64,000 nucleotides of DNA, from contig NC_065551.1 of assembly GCF_022605725.1 (NCBI RefSeq), forward strand, positions 1,922,001 through 1,986,000, in the 5' to 3' direction. Source of the DNA: Anthonomus grandis grandis (lineage: Eukaryota; Arthropoda; Insecta; Coleoptera; Curculionidae). Numbering within the stretch: position 1 is the stretch's first letter; every line of letters begins with the position of its first letter. Position numbers and translations under genes: made by a program. This document shows, in pieces, positions 51,742-63,312 of the stretch. The notes beneath the pieces are model-generated. The model searched no databases and was not told the DNA's origin. It worked only from the letters and a program-made list of their open reading frames with translations.

Positions 51742-54341
51742 CAGGGGCGGCTCGTCAGGTGAAGGTGAGCTTCACCAGAAAATATAAATAAAATAAGAAA
51801 ATAAAAACAACATATGAGTATTCGTTTTTGATCTAAGATAACAAAAAGTACCAGAATAACTAGTTTTTATTAAATAATATATCAGTTTATCCAATAAGCA
51901 ATAAATTCTATTAATCAGTTCTGCGCCGCAACCCGCAAAACCCCAATATACTAATTTATGTCCAAGTGAAGATCCCGTGTTATATCCGCGATCGCCTTCA
52001 CACGTCAGCCTCGCGCGGCATCGGATAATCGGCCATAAGAAACTGAGTTAGAAAATAAGAAACTGTTGTTTTTCGCGGTGTCGGGCGTTTATTTGGGGTT
52101 AGTTTGGGATTTTTCGGATTTTGGATATTAGTTAGTAGTGTGTTGGATTTTTTGCGGTTGTGGAGATTGAAGATTTTTTTAGACAATATTTATAATAAAC
52201 TAAATAAAAATGAACCCGATTAATGACATAGTGTGCAACATACTGGAAACTCCCTTCAGACATTGGATGAATGAAAATAAAAAAAAATGTGCTGTTATAT
52301 GGTCGACCAACCAATATTCTAAGCATAGAATTAAAAAAGGAAGCAAAGAAAAGAGGCAAGTCTTATAATATTAATTTTACGCCTTCTTGGTTTACCGAAT
52401 TTCCGCGGCTTTTCAATTGGCTGTGTAGCAGCACGGTGCTGCAAAGATTATATTGCTGTTTACTATTTTCAAACAAACAATCTGTATGGAATAGGGATGG
52501 CTTTACAGATTTTATTAATATTAATAGGTCCTTGCATAAACACCATTGCCGACGCCTTAAAAGAAAATGCTCGACTATATAAATTAAAATTTAATGAAAA
52601 TGTTAGATTAAATAGAATTTGTATGAAAACAGTTATCGACGCAGTTTTGTATCTCAGTAAACAAGAGTTGCCGTTTCGCGGACATGACGAGAAAATTGAC
52701 TCAATAAACAGGGGAAATTTTAAAGAGTTATTAAATTTGTTAATGGATGTAAGTCCTGTCGAAATCAAAAACCACTACAACAAATTTAAAAATGTTTTTA
52801 GTGGGGAGTCAAAAACAATTCAAAATGAGATAATTGAATGTATTTCAAATTACATTAGTGACTGCATTAGATCTGAAATTAAGGGTACTAATTTTTTTCC
52901 CTCCAAATTGATGACACTACTGACATAACTCAGACCTCACAGTCATCAATAATATTAAGATTTGTTAATGTTATGATGTTAGTGCTGGGAAAACCGCTGA
53001 TCATTTGTTCACTATGGCTGCAACAGTTTTAGAACCTTTAGAATACGAAGATAAGCTAATAGGACAGTGTTATGATGGAGCGAGTGTAATGTCAGGGCAT
53101 TTGAATGGACTTCAGCAAAAAATAAAAGAACATGACCCACAAGCAATTTTTGTGCATTGTCTAGCACACCGACTTAATCTTGTTTTACAACAGAGCTTTA
53201 GGAAGATTTCAAAATGCCGCATTTTTTTGCAACTATTGCAGGAATTTCATAATTATTCCATAGTTCACCAAAAAGATCCTACGCTCTGGCATCTACATCA
53301 GCTAGACGTATGCCAACAATTACAGAGACACGATGGACTTCTAATTCAAAATTAATCAACGTAATTATTGATGACTGGCAAAAACTTAAACAGACTTTTG
53401 ACAATATTATGAATTCTGAAGAGTCTGATCATAAATCAGTTCAGTTGGCTAAAGGCTTTTTAAGAGAGTTTAATGACTTTGAGTTTACATTTTTAGTAAC
53501 AGTGTTTAGCGATATTTTCAATTTAACAGATATTTTATATGATGTTCTTCAAAAAAAATCCCTGGATATTAATTATTGTTTAAATCAAATAAAAGGAACG
53601 CGTCAATTGTTAAGCAATAAAAGAAATGAAGAAGTTTTTAATACAATTTTTGATAAAGCCAGCAGTACCATAAATACATTGAAAAGATGTGAAGCTGGAT
53701 TGAACAAAATAGAAATTATCAAACAATATAGAGCTTTATATTTTGAAATATATGACCAGGTTTTATCAGAAATGGATGTACGTTTTCAAGATTGTGAGAA
53801 ATTAAAATTTGTATGCTTAGCAGATTCAACAAAGTTTGAAACGTACAGTTTAACATTTCCTTCGGACGCTTTTCAAAATTTTTTAGTCAACAAAGACTAA
53901 AAAATGAACTTTGACTTCTGTATGCCGATGAAAATTATAAAAATGTGAATTTGCAAGAACTAATAATAAAATTAAAACCAAATAAAGACATTTTTACGGA
54001 AGCTTATAATTTATTTTGTCGAATTCTCACCATTCCATCGACAAGCGTGTCCGTAGAAAGGAGTTTTTCATGTTTAAAAAGGCTAAAAACATTTACAAGA
54101 AATACTATTTCACAAGAAAGACTTTTCAGTTTGGCTATTATTTCACTACATAAAGAACTATTAAAAGAACTTATGCAAATGCAACATCCGTTTTACGAGG
54201 ATATTATTAACCGATTCGCTTCCCTAAAGGACCGAAGGATCGACTTGATTTATAAAAAGTAGGTAACTCAGCTCTAAGTATAATACTGTTTTCTGGGCCA
54301 TACAGATCTTCACCTACTTTTTTTCCCACGAGCCGCCACTG
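51742..54341 (+). mobile_element. Complete hAT element with perfect 8-bp duplication
   Basis: Ends CAGGGGCGGCTCGT and ACGAGCCGCCACTG are inverted with one mismatch. Flanks GATGGTGT at 51734-51741 and 54342-54349 are identical. The 2600-bp element carries one degraded transposase on the plus strand and lies inside a Tigger remnant. Confidence 0.92.
52210..54262 (+). pseudogene. hAT transposase (ZMYM-like lineage), frameshifted
   Basis: The start at 52210 reads MNPINDIVCNILETPFRHWM. A frameshift follows, then YNINFTPSWFTEFPRLFNWL (TTF-type zinc-finger region), GFTDFININRSLHKH and LYLSKQELPFRGHDEK. In the DUF4371-type RNase H domain the first catalytic region DDTTDITQTSQSS lies in a shifted frame at about 52908-52950. 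It is followed by GQCYDGASVMSGHLNGL (second Asp region) and FVHCLAHRLNLVLQQS. The C terminus has PSTSVSVERSFSCLKRLKTF, the hAT dimerisation motif, ending at 54262. At least four frame breaks (about 52290, 52910, 53340 and 53900) make it inactive. Total about 680 residues if read through. Confidence 0.85.
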
Positions 54342-54560
54342 GATGGTGTGTGCAGTGTAGAGGGAAGCACAATATAACAACACGATTGATTTTTCCGAGC
54401 CATATCAAAAAGTTTTAACACGAGTAGCGTGAATATCGAGTAACAAAAATACCGTATCTTCTTTGGTTGCATGCGACCATTCTATAAATCTTTTAACACA
54501 AGACATCTAGTAATTCAGGCGTCATCCGCTTTTGGGAAAAAATACACATGGGAGGTATCA

Positions 54561-55126
54561 CTGAAGCAAACAATACTTGTCATTAATTTACCTTTCACAG
54601 TCTAAATGTTCTAAGTGATTGGTGATGTGCGGTGGTTGCTGGAATTCGGATCCTTGCAGGTACTTACGGCGATTCCTGTTTAAAGGATTCTGCAGATTTC
54701 CTTTTTAGCTTTCAAGGAATGCAGCGGTCTTCAAACCATAGAAACGAACCGAAAAAGGCGATTTTTGTCCTAACTAGGAAAGACCGAACTACCGACTGCA
54801 CCAATTATATGGTTATTCCAGGAATTTGCTTTTTAAAAACAAATTTATTTGAGAACGGTTACAATTAACCTAACTTAACTTGGTCTTAACACCTAATGAA
54901 TCTGCTTACAATAAAATCTTTGAAGTTTAAAGGTGTATTTGCCGACAAAGTAGCGGTAGCGGGTTAGTACCCGTAACCTACGTTTTAATTGAAGAATAAT
55001 AATTAGTATTTATGGAGTGAATATGTAACCGGAACAAAATTGACATACTAATTATGCTGGGGGCTTCTCCAGGAGAATTATCAGGTAGTTTTAAGTAGAT
55101 AATTAGTAAATCCGAACCGTAATATA
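54561..55126. other. No recognised feature
   Basis: Possibly the upstream continuation of the Tigger remnant, too decayed to call. Confidence 0.35.
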
Positions 55127-56307
55127 CAAGCTGTTCGAAAAATAGACGGAGATATTTCAATGGGTGATTTCTTGTAAAAAAATATGAGAAAAAGTTTCTA
55201 TAAACATGGGCCCGGAAATGCACAGTTTTCAAGATACAGGGTGATACATTTTTTTTTTAAATATTAATTTTTTATTAATATTAAACAAAATATTTACTCG
55301 AATCTTTTGAAATTTGGCTGTATTAATTGTTGTATTAAGAGGCTAATTTAGCCCTAATTAGATTAAAATTATAAGGTTCAGTTGCGTCCCAGGGGACATC
55401 GTAACAAATGTTATTGGCAAAAAAATGTACGCCTCTGCTTTTTTTTCAACTTTAATATTTGTTGTTTGATTAAGCATTTAAAAGGACAACTTTTTCGCCT
55501 CTTGTATTTTTTTCGTATTTCACTTTGTTTTCGACAAAAAAAATAAATACCGTTTTATTGCATGCCGCTGGACAAAATTGGTTTATTAATTTTTGGTAAA
55601 AAAATCAAAAACATTTCTAGGAGCTTTTTATTGCAACAACAACTACAACAAATGTTGGAAATGTCCACTATCCATTTCTGTCCACCTTCTCACTCGACGA
55701 ATCATTAAACGACGCACTCGAGCTAAAATTCGAGGTCTATTTCTCACTTCTTCGCAAGCATTTACAATTTCATTTCTTAACTCTTCTATTGTTGGTATGG
55801 GACTTGCATAAACCAGACTTTTAAGATGTCCCCATAAATAAAAATCTATTGGATTTAAGTCAGGGGAGCGAGGTGGCCATTGAATTGGTCCACCTTGAAA
55901 CCGGTATTTATTTTTTTATCGAAAACGAAGTGAGATACGAAAAAAATACAAGAGGCGAAAAAGTTGTATTTTTAAATGCTTAATCAAATAACAAATATTA
56001 AAGTTGAAAAAAAGGCAGTGGCGTACGCCAACTTTTTTTGCCAATAATATTTGCTAATATGTCCCCTGGGACGCCACTGGACCTTATAATTTTAATCTAA
56101 TACAACAAGTAATACTGCCAAATTTCAAAAGATTCGAGTAAACATTTTGTTTAATATTAATAAAAAATTAATATTTTTAAAAAAATTTATCACCCTGTAT
56201 CTTGAAAACTGTGCATTTTCGGACCCATGTTTATAGAAACTTTTTCTCATATTTTTTTACAAGGAATCACGCATTGAGATATCTCCGTCTATTTTTCGAA
56301 CACTCTG
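55127..56307 (-). mobile_element. Internally deleted long-TIR mariner-like element
   Basis: TA-flanked ends share GTTCGAAAAATAGACGGAGA in inverted orientation. The arms are about 410 bp (55127-55545 and 55905-56307). The 360-bp centre contains the C-terminal part of a mariner-like transposase (antisense), so it is a deletion derivative. An internal CAGGGTGATA / TATCACCCTG pair lies inside the arms at 55232 and 56203. Confidence 0.8.
55593..55905 (-). pseudogene. Mariner-like transposase C-terminal fragment
   Basis: Antisense: FQGGPIQWPPRSPDLNPIDF (third catalytic Asp), YLWGHLKSLVYASP, TIEELRNEIVNACEEV and IRRVRRWIEMDSGHFQHLL, then stop. It matches the C termini of the genes at 6860, 11555 and 19438. 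The first two thirds are deleted. Confidence 0.75.
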
Positions 56308-57985
56308 TATAAAACCTGAATTTCGCAACTTCGTTATAATAGGTTACGAAAGTCACAAGTTGGTTCTGCATTTAATCAAGAAAGGTTTTTACCTTTTTAA
56401 TATCACCAACTATTACAAGTTACGAAGTACGCCGAAAAATTACCAAATATGTGGCTCAAAAAAGTCTGGTATCTTTTGTTTCGTAAAAAAATATCAACGT
56501 ATGAGTAGCTAACGTTAAAAAATAACGGAGATATCCTGAAATTACAACTTAACTCAGACACCTATACAGTGTTGTCAATATTTCACTTGTAAAATCGTAA
56601 AGCACTAATTTCATAACCTGAATCATTTTTCTTTAGACTTGATCAAACGCAATATGTACTTTATATTGTTATAAATCCATAACTAGTCCTGTAGTAGGAT
56701 ATTAGAGCAATTAGACGTATAGACTTCAGTTGTGATTTAGAGCCATTTTGACTGCATTCGGTACTATCATGTCACATGACACCCTCAAAATCTTAATTCA
56801 TTACTATAACCGCATAAGTCTTGTGAATGCAGTGTTTCAGGGCATATTAGTGTCATATTTTTTTCAAATAGAATTAGGAGGTAGGAATATTGATGATGTG
56901 TCATATAGAGGCTTGTGTCTATATTTATACTTAATGCATCCATTAAATATGCTTTTTTTACAGAAAGTTTTAAAACTAGCGTTTGAAATAGACTATGGGC
57001 CAGTACAGTTTGCATACATAATTTTTGATGTGAAAAAAAAATGCATTTATGTAAATATTACAACAAAATGGTGTTTTCAAACGTTTTTTGGCTCTTTGGA
57101 CTATTATTTTCGGACATATCTAAAAAAAGGTATTTTTGTAGAGTGCAATGTTATTTAGGGACAATAAGTCTTAAAATCGATGGTTCTTATGTGTCTTTTA
57201 AATCTGGCTTTATATTCTGTAAAGATGCGCAAACATTTTAAAGAGTCTCTAAGATATTGTGGTAGTATGTTTGATTCTTGAAAGCAGGTAGGTGATTTTT
57301 TAAAATAAGAACCTTGTTCCTGTCTGTGTAATTGTAGATCTAGTAGAGCAACATGCAGTTGTGGCCAAAATAATAGCTGTATTTAAAACTTTGTTTAATA
57401 ATCGGGTTGGATTTGAAGTTAATGAAATTTCAGATCCCAAAACTTAATATTGCCGATATTTTTACCTATATAATATTCCAGTTATTAAAATTACCACACA
57501 TGATTTAAAGAGATTAATTGAATTTAAAAAGAAACTTATTTGTTGGTTGGAGAAAAGTAGAGTAACTTTGCTTCAAAAGTGTTTTTATTTAGACATCAAT
57601 ATAAAAAAGACTTTTTTCATTTGTTGGAAAGTATCCGCTATTCTGAATAACATTTTGGCATATCATTTAAGAAATTATGGTTGTATACATATGGTCCCTT
57701 AGTTAGGATTTTCCTCTGATTTTCAAATCCAAAGTGTCACACTAATTAGCAATCGAATTGAGATATGGAGTCTTATCAATTTCATTCCATAATATTCAAA
57801 TGTTTATTAGTAATAAATATGCTTTGCATTTTTACAAGTCAAGGGTAACTAAGAATAACATTTACATAATTAAATGAAAATTGGACACCACATTTTACAA
57901 AAGACACTTTGTCCTTAGTGCTACTCTTCAAAGGTATGAAGGCGTTACATTTTAAGAAACTTTTAATTCGTTCTTTAAAACTGCT
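56308..57985. other. Unassigned; one doubtful ORF of 136 codons
   Basis: An ORF at 56748-57158 is open for 136 codons with a hydrophobic middle, but I recognise no domain, and the surrounding sequence drifts in frame. It may be decayed TE coding sequence. Nothing else is visible. Confidence 0.3.
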
Positions 57986-58330
57986 CTAGCTGAGTCTCCG
58001 AACAACTTCTTTTGATAGCATGACCGTTCAACGATCTTTGGCTATCAGGTTGATAACTATTGTTGTGTTGACAGCTGCTCGGAAAAGTTGCACTGTAGAT
58101 TCCACGTGTCATTGTCTCCAATTCTTTAACCACGATGTTCTCCTACTTCCTGGACTACGCTTGCCTAGGGTTTTTCCCTCTATAACAACATACAAGATCT
58201 CATATTTCTCCGAGTGACTCATGATGTGACCAAAATATTCTAATTTGCGTCGTTTGAAAGTTTTGATTACTTCTAAATCTATGCGATTGAGAACTATGTT
58301 GTCTGTCTACCCAACTGATTTTTACTAATC
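57986..58330 (-). pseudogene. RTE-like reverse transcriptase C-terminal tail
   Basis: Antisense, in slightly shifting frames: IKTFKRRKLEYFGHIMSHSE, KYEILYVVIEGKTLG, RSPGSRRTSWLKNWRQ, LFRAAVNTTIVINLIAKDR. The order RRKLEYLGHIxR...GRRRxSWLKNL...LFRAAV is the well-known end of insect RTE-type endonuclease-reverse transcriptases. No palm motifs are left. Confidence 0.65.
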
Positions 58331-59506
58331 GCCGGTACATCTACATCTTGAATGATTCTAAACGTTTAAGTATTAATGCTTTCATACCGTACAAAAGGAC
58401 TGATAGACCTAGGCATTAAACATCCTAACATCTTTTTGAGTGTAAAATATTTAAAGCCATAGTAGTTGGTACCATTTCTGACTTAGGAACTCTAGAGCTA
58501 GTTTGCATTGTTTCGGGTGAGGTATGAAAACACTCGGCCGAGTCGGCAACCCCAGCTGTACAAAGATTCATACAAAGGTTCATATTATATCTTGAATACA
58601 GTTGGGTCATCATTAACCAGTATAATATTGCCACCTCTCTAAAAGTTCAAAAGATCGTTTACATAAATGAGAAAGAGTATTGGGCCTAATAGGACAATTC
58701 GGATTTAGATACCAATGCCAAAAGTTCTATTTGGCTGGAAATCATTTGAAGCAAGCTTTCTAAGCAAAATACTATGAGACAGTCAAATTCTTTGATCAAG
58801 TCCAGGCATGACGCGACGATGTCCCTTCCCCTGAACTGAAGCCAAATTGTCCCTGAAAGAATAAGTCTCATAAGTTTAAATTCAGAAAAGATTTTTAATT
58901 TTGTTAAATGTTAAAGGGCAGCCTTTGAAGAGCATCACTTAGATTTTCACTAAATTGGGGTGGACAACCACAGTGGCAAAGTAAATGTTAAAGTAAGTAC
59001 CATGTCATTTTGGAAGGATAAACTAAAGGGACTTGGTTTACCTCTATGAATGTATGCTTAGATTTTCAACATAATGATAATGAGCGCCTTTCTTTCCAAC
59101 TAGTCCAGCTTGATACCTATTTTTGAAATCATTAACTGCTCTAGCGGACATTGAATTTGATTTATTTCGTTGAGACAAGGAAAGAGACAAGAGGCCTATC
59201 CCTCATGATCCTCAACTCATCGTTAAACCAGTGTACTCTGTCTCTTCCCCTGATATTTATCTTAGTTTGAAACACAATTTGATGCCCCCGATCAGCAATC
59301 CTATGCATAAAAAGTAGAACTTACTTTCCATATTTAGTTCAGAATAATTATTTCAACTCTACTTTTCAGTTTCAAGGATGTAATGCAAGTCAAATAACCT
59401 CTAACCCTTTATTAAGTTGAGTTGGACCCTGCAACGATGGTTTGTAGGGTTTGTTTGATGTAACAAATTTGTAAAAAATATTAGGATTCGGGTGAGTAAT
59501 GACATT
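58331..59506. other. Unassigned, possibly further RTE debris
   Basis: 58331-58440 shows the antisense word ISPFVRYESINT compatible with the RTE thumb region. The remainder has no recognised feature. Confidence 0.35.
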
Positions 59507-60349
59507 TGCTGTTGGATGGAGACTCAAGGTTCGGAAAAGATCACATCCAGAGTTCTTGCATTGTTAATATGAATGGCCTGTTCAGGCTAGGAAACAAAAA
59601 AAGTCCGGGTGGCCACATCTGGGCTGTAGGGCGGCTGTGGAAGCGTTGGGATGCTGGCAGGCAGCTGTGCACACGAAAGGCGGTGTGAGTCGGGGCGTTG
59701 TCGTGGTGCAACTTCCAGTCGGCTGAGATGTCTTGTTGGACCCGATTGAGCCTTCATTTGAGTCTCTTGAGCACTTCCACGTAAAACTTGGGTGTTGACG
59801 GTTTGTCCAGGAGAAACAAATTTATGGTGGACGATGCCTTTGATGTTAAAAAAAAACAACGAGCATCGATTTCACTTTTTTAGGCGAGGAAACGCCATCG
59901 TGAGCCACATCGTGTGATTACGTTATTCAAAAATTCGGGGTCACTTTCACACATTTTGGTCGATTTCTGGTCGTCAGTGAGCACTTTTGGGACCATCTTC
60001 GCGCACACCTTGAAAATGTTCAAATGCTGTGTCACAATGTCATGAACCACAGATTTTGGTAAATTTAACATCTGGGCAACTAAACGAATACTTAGTCGAC
60101 GGTCTGAGTTCAAAACTTTGCGCACACGAGTCACATTGTTGGTGTTTCTCGAAGTCGAAGATCCCAGCACGGTCTTCATCAGCGACCTCTTTCCGGTCAT
60201 CCAAAAAGGCCTGGAGCCACCGAAACACACCACTTCTTGCTAAAGGAACATCTGGGTAGGCCTGCTTGATCATATCAAACGCCTGTCACAGATTTACCGA
60301 GTTTCACACAGAATTTAATCGCGTACCTCTGTTCTAACGAACAGAGCAT
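59507..60349 (-). pseudogene. Canonical mariner transposase, frameshifted
   Basis: Antisense from an ATG at 60349 (MLCSLEQRYAIKFCVKLGKS). HTH domain words follow: YPDVPLARSGVFRWLQAFLD, then RKVLNSDRRLSIRLVAQML, NLPKSVVHDIVTQHLNIFKV and MVPKVLTDDQKSTKMCESD. After FLNNVITRCGSRWRFLA a decayed middle leads to PPYSPDVATRTFF (third Asp; canonical motif is YSPDLAPSDFFLF). The first Asp (normally VTGDETW) is lost (a RCGSRWR stretch instead). Multiple frame breaks. About 340 residues is normal length. Confidence 0.75.
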
Positions 60350-60398
60350 TTTCGGCTCGCACCACTCACAGAAACACGTCGCACGAAAATGCCTGTCT

Positions 60399-60880
60399 TC
60401 ATGAAAAGAAGTCGCACGGGGCTAACTCTGGCGAATGAAGAGTTAGCCCCGTGGCTGAGATTGTTCTGTTCTTCTCGAGGTAGTCGATGAGGATCACACC
60501 TTGTGAATCCCAGAAACCGGTGGCCTCCACATTTCCAGCCGATGGGACCGCCTTTCCCTTTTTCGGAGCATATTCGCCGGGTAAAGTCCACTGTTTCGAC
60601 TGTTCTTTGGTCTCTCGTGTATACCAGTGGATCCATGTTTCGTCGACCGTCACAAAACGACGCAGAAACTCCTTCGGATTGCGCTTAAATAGCGTCAAAC
60701 ACAGCTCTGAAGTGGTCTCATGGTTGCGCTTGTTGTCCAGAGTGAGCAAACGCGGCACCCATCGCGCCAACAGCTTTTTCATGCCCAAAATTTCATGTAG
60801 GATATAACCTACGCGGTCTTTCGAGATGCCTACTCTCTCGGCTATCTCGCGCACCTTCAATCGGAGGTCTGCCAATACGA
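60399..60880 (-). pseudogene. Second mariner transposase, internally deleted
   Basis: Open antisense frame: MADLRLKVREIAERVGISKD, YILHEILGMKKLLARWVPRL, EFLRRFVTVDETWIHWYTRE (first Asp intact), ATGFWDSQGVILIDYLEKN, then directly TLHSPELAPCDFFS. The second Asp and about 60-70 residues are deleted, and the third position reads SPE for SPD. At the junction sits a 13-bp inverted repeat (AGAGTTAGCCCCG and its complement). It is truncated at the N terminus near 60880. It is a different copy from the neighbour at 59507. Confidence 0.78.
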
Positions 60881-61663
60881 CTACACATTTTCGTTATACA
60901 CGTCCGGCCAATGAAGGTCTTGGGTGCGATAATCAATGTATTAACTTGTAATACTAGGTTTAAGTCAGAAGTTAAAAAAGAATAATAGCGTTTCTCCTAC
61001 TCGTCCTCTAATAATTTCAGTTCGACCCAATTTGAATAAATAGACTGAGACGTGTGACAAACGCAAGCGCCTATGAATTTCGACATCCAAGTAAGAAATT
61101 TGGCGGGCGTTACGACGCTGTTTGCTAAACTTAAGATTACTACTTAACATTATAAAATATCTTAAATTGAGGTTCACGCATTACAATAGCGTGCAATACC
61201 CCAATCGAGAGTCTCAATTAATCTTCTTTAATTTAAATGGCCTTAGTAACAACCAGACCTGAACATCTCAAGTGATGTTATATGTCAAAAAAACAGAATA
61301 GTCAACTAGTGAACTGTGGTTTCTTACTAGAGCGGTGATTTTTAATAAATTAAACTAATTTAAGTGATCGTTTATTTTGTCCACAACTCTACTGTATACA
61401 ACAGTTTTGGCAATAAGCGAGATGTAACCCAAAAGAATTAAAAAGCTTTAATTTTCGATCTGATTTTAACCGTTACGTTTTATTTATAAGGGTTTTTGAA
61501 TGTAATATTTAGGTTTGCTTGTTGATTTCTTTGTAGATATAAGCATTATTAATGTAATTAATAAGTTACCAATAAAAGTTAAAATATTTATTTGGTTTTT
61601 TATTAGTGTAATAATAAAATATCTATATTGTATGTAAGGCAGTGGGCAACCAAAGAGGCTGTT
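60881..61663. other. No recognised feature
   Basis: AT-rich, no gene or repeat identified. Confidence 0.35.
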
Positions 61664-62826
61664 ATGCACATAGGTCTCCTAATAGACTCGTCGTACCCCA
61701 CCGATGGTTATCAGAGGCCAATAGCCTTGGAAAAACCATTAAAGGTGGGTCCAGACTACTCGTGCTTCTACTTGTACTTGAAAAAGAAGAGACGGTGGTG
61801 GGTTACATCGGTATTTAAAAGTCTAGGCAAATACAGTGGAAGTAGTTTACTTAGTGACCTTAAAGTTGAAAACCCTCACTTTCATACATTCTGCAGAATG
61901 TCGCGTAGTAATTTTGAGCAAATGATAACTTTAATCGGTTCAAAAAGCATGAAGAAAAATACATTTCGAAAAGCAATACGTATTAAAGAAAGATTAGCGT
62001 TAACACAAGATATTTAGCATCGGGTGATTCGTACACTAGCTTAAACTTTTTGTTTAAGTAGTTTTCCAAGCAGATTGTGCCAGAGGTATGCACTGCTTTC
62101 CGTGAAGTTAATCAAGATTTTATGAAGGTAGGTAAACAATAATTCGTTCACAGCTTTATTAATAAAAATTCACAAATTTTAATATTTATTAGTGTGAAGA
62201 ATGTTAATCCATGGCGGTAATGAATAGTTGTTATCGACGGTTTGTTGAGGGTGTAGGTGTTGGTTGTTGATGTTCCGTGTTTATTGCATGAGGGATAAGG
62301 ACTTGGAACAGTAGAAGCAGATTCAGTGGATATAGATCATAGATATAGATTGCGTCTTTGCATAGGGTATTCCCCTAACTCTGCCTTAAACAGGATGTCA
62401 TTGAAACCTTTGTGGACCTAAGCAGCTGTTCTTTATCCAATGAACTTAACTTACGAGCGATGTATTCACCATATTCATTATTTATTGATGGATCGTCATT
62501 ACTACGTTCGTGTCCAGTGATTTGCCTCGTTACGCGCAAACTATTTTCTTGTGGTGCAGTCTCTTTAAAAGTGTACAGTCTCTTTAACAGAGAATGGGGG
62601 CAATGGATGGCAAACACGTTGTTCTTCAGGGTCCAATAAATACAGGCAGCGACTATTTTAATTACAAAAGAACTTTTAGAGTATTGTTCTTTTTGCTCAT
62701 TGTTGATGCGGATTATTATTTTATTTACGCTGACGTGGGCTGTGAAGGTCGAATCTCAGACGGCGAGGTTTTTCGCAATGCAACCTTTTACAAAAAACTG
62801 GAGGGTGACTCTTTAAAATTTCCAAG
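61664..62826 (+). pseudogene. PIF/Harbinger transposase, third copy, with Tc1 fused downstream
   Basis: Exon 1 (61664-62127): KKKRRWWVTSVFKSLGKYSG, HTFCRMSRSNFEQMITLIG, IRIKERLALT then, after a frame break, LASGDSYTSLNFLF and CTAFREVNQDFMK with a GTAGGT donor. Exon 2 starts near 62591 after TTTAACAG: RMGAMDGKHVVLQGPINTGS (first Asp), YADVGCEGRISDGEVFRNAT (second Asp). Before the Glu region the sequence switches at about 62827 into a Tc1 transposase. In this copy the intron again contains an antisense BESS-type fragment. Confidence 0.75.
62375..62560 (-). pseudogene. BESS-type C-terminal fragment of a MADF companion gene
   Basis: Antisense: NNEYGEYIARKLSSLDKEQL and LRSTKVSMTSCLRQ. The pattern (EYIARKLRxLxxEQ ... 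I...L) fits the BESS protein-interaction helices at the end of MADF proteins. It lies between transposase exons 1 and 2, as in the better copy at 23-26 kb. Confidence 0.55.
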
Positions 62827-63312
62827 TAATAAAAACCACAGAACACAAATATATAGGACCAAGACTGTTGGAATTATGGTTTAGGGGGCTATTGCCTTTG
62901 GTAGCCGACCATCCTTTCTCTTTTTTTGAGGTAATATGACTGTTGCACGTTAGGTTTCTGATGTCCCATAAACCACCTGACTGCTTTATCTTATATTGTC
63001 TTCAGCAAGACAACGCACGTCCCCATATTGCTCGTCATACTACGGATTTTATTCTGAATCGTTTTTTGAACAAGCAGACGTTACTGTTTTGCCGTTTATA
63101 GCCCCTTCATCGGATTTAAATCCCATGGAACATGTATATGATGTGGAAGAGATTAACCACTTTGCACCCGCCAGAGACTCTGGCACAACTAATCTAAAAG
63201 TTCGAGTTGCTTGGAATAAGGTGCCACAACCAGACATCGATTATCTCTTTTTGTCGATGCCTAGACGTATAAAGGAGTTTATTCAGCTGCGGGGTCGCCA
63301 AACACATTATTA
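62827..63312 (+). pseudogene. Tc1-like transposase C-terminal half
   Basis: VGIMV-stop-GAIAFGSRPSFLFF and GNMTVAR, then a shifted frame with LQQDNARPHIARHTTDFILN (second Asp), another with APSSDLNPMEHVYDVEE (Glu in the MEH motif), and a C terminus IKEFIQLRGRQTHY before TAA at 63312. This is the DD34E-type arrangement. The N-terminal half is missing and replaced by Harbinger sequence. Confidence 0.72.

Larger units (their letters stand above)
50600..54560 (-). pseudogene. Tigger/pogo-like transposase remnant split by two insertions
   Basis: Read antisense in pieces. 54560-54342 shows VIPPMCIFSQKRMTPELLDV and ILCFPLHCTHH. After the hAT element, 51741-51190 continues LWPLDVGFMKPLSSQ, KKWLREHLD and TVNSFRSTEIRPL. 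After the small Penelope-type insertion, 50903-50600 reads SDSPKKMKESKVTSRNIES and a Cys-rich KCRQCSRWSHCSYAG tail. This is the catalytic-to-C-terminal order of pogo-family (Tigger) transposases. The second Asp region is eroded. Many frame breaks. Confidence 0.6.

Noticed and set aside
56748..57158. 136-codon ORF as a novel membrane protein
   Set aside because: No family, start context or splice evidence, and its neighbourhood is decayed TE sequence. Kept only as unassigned.
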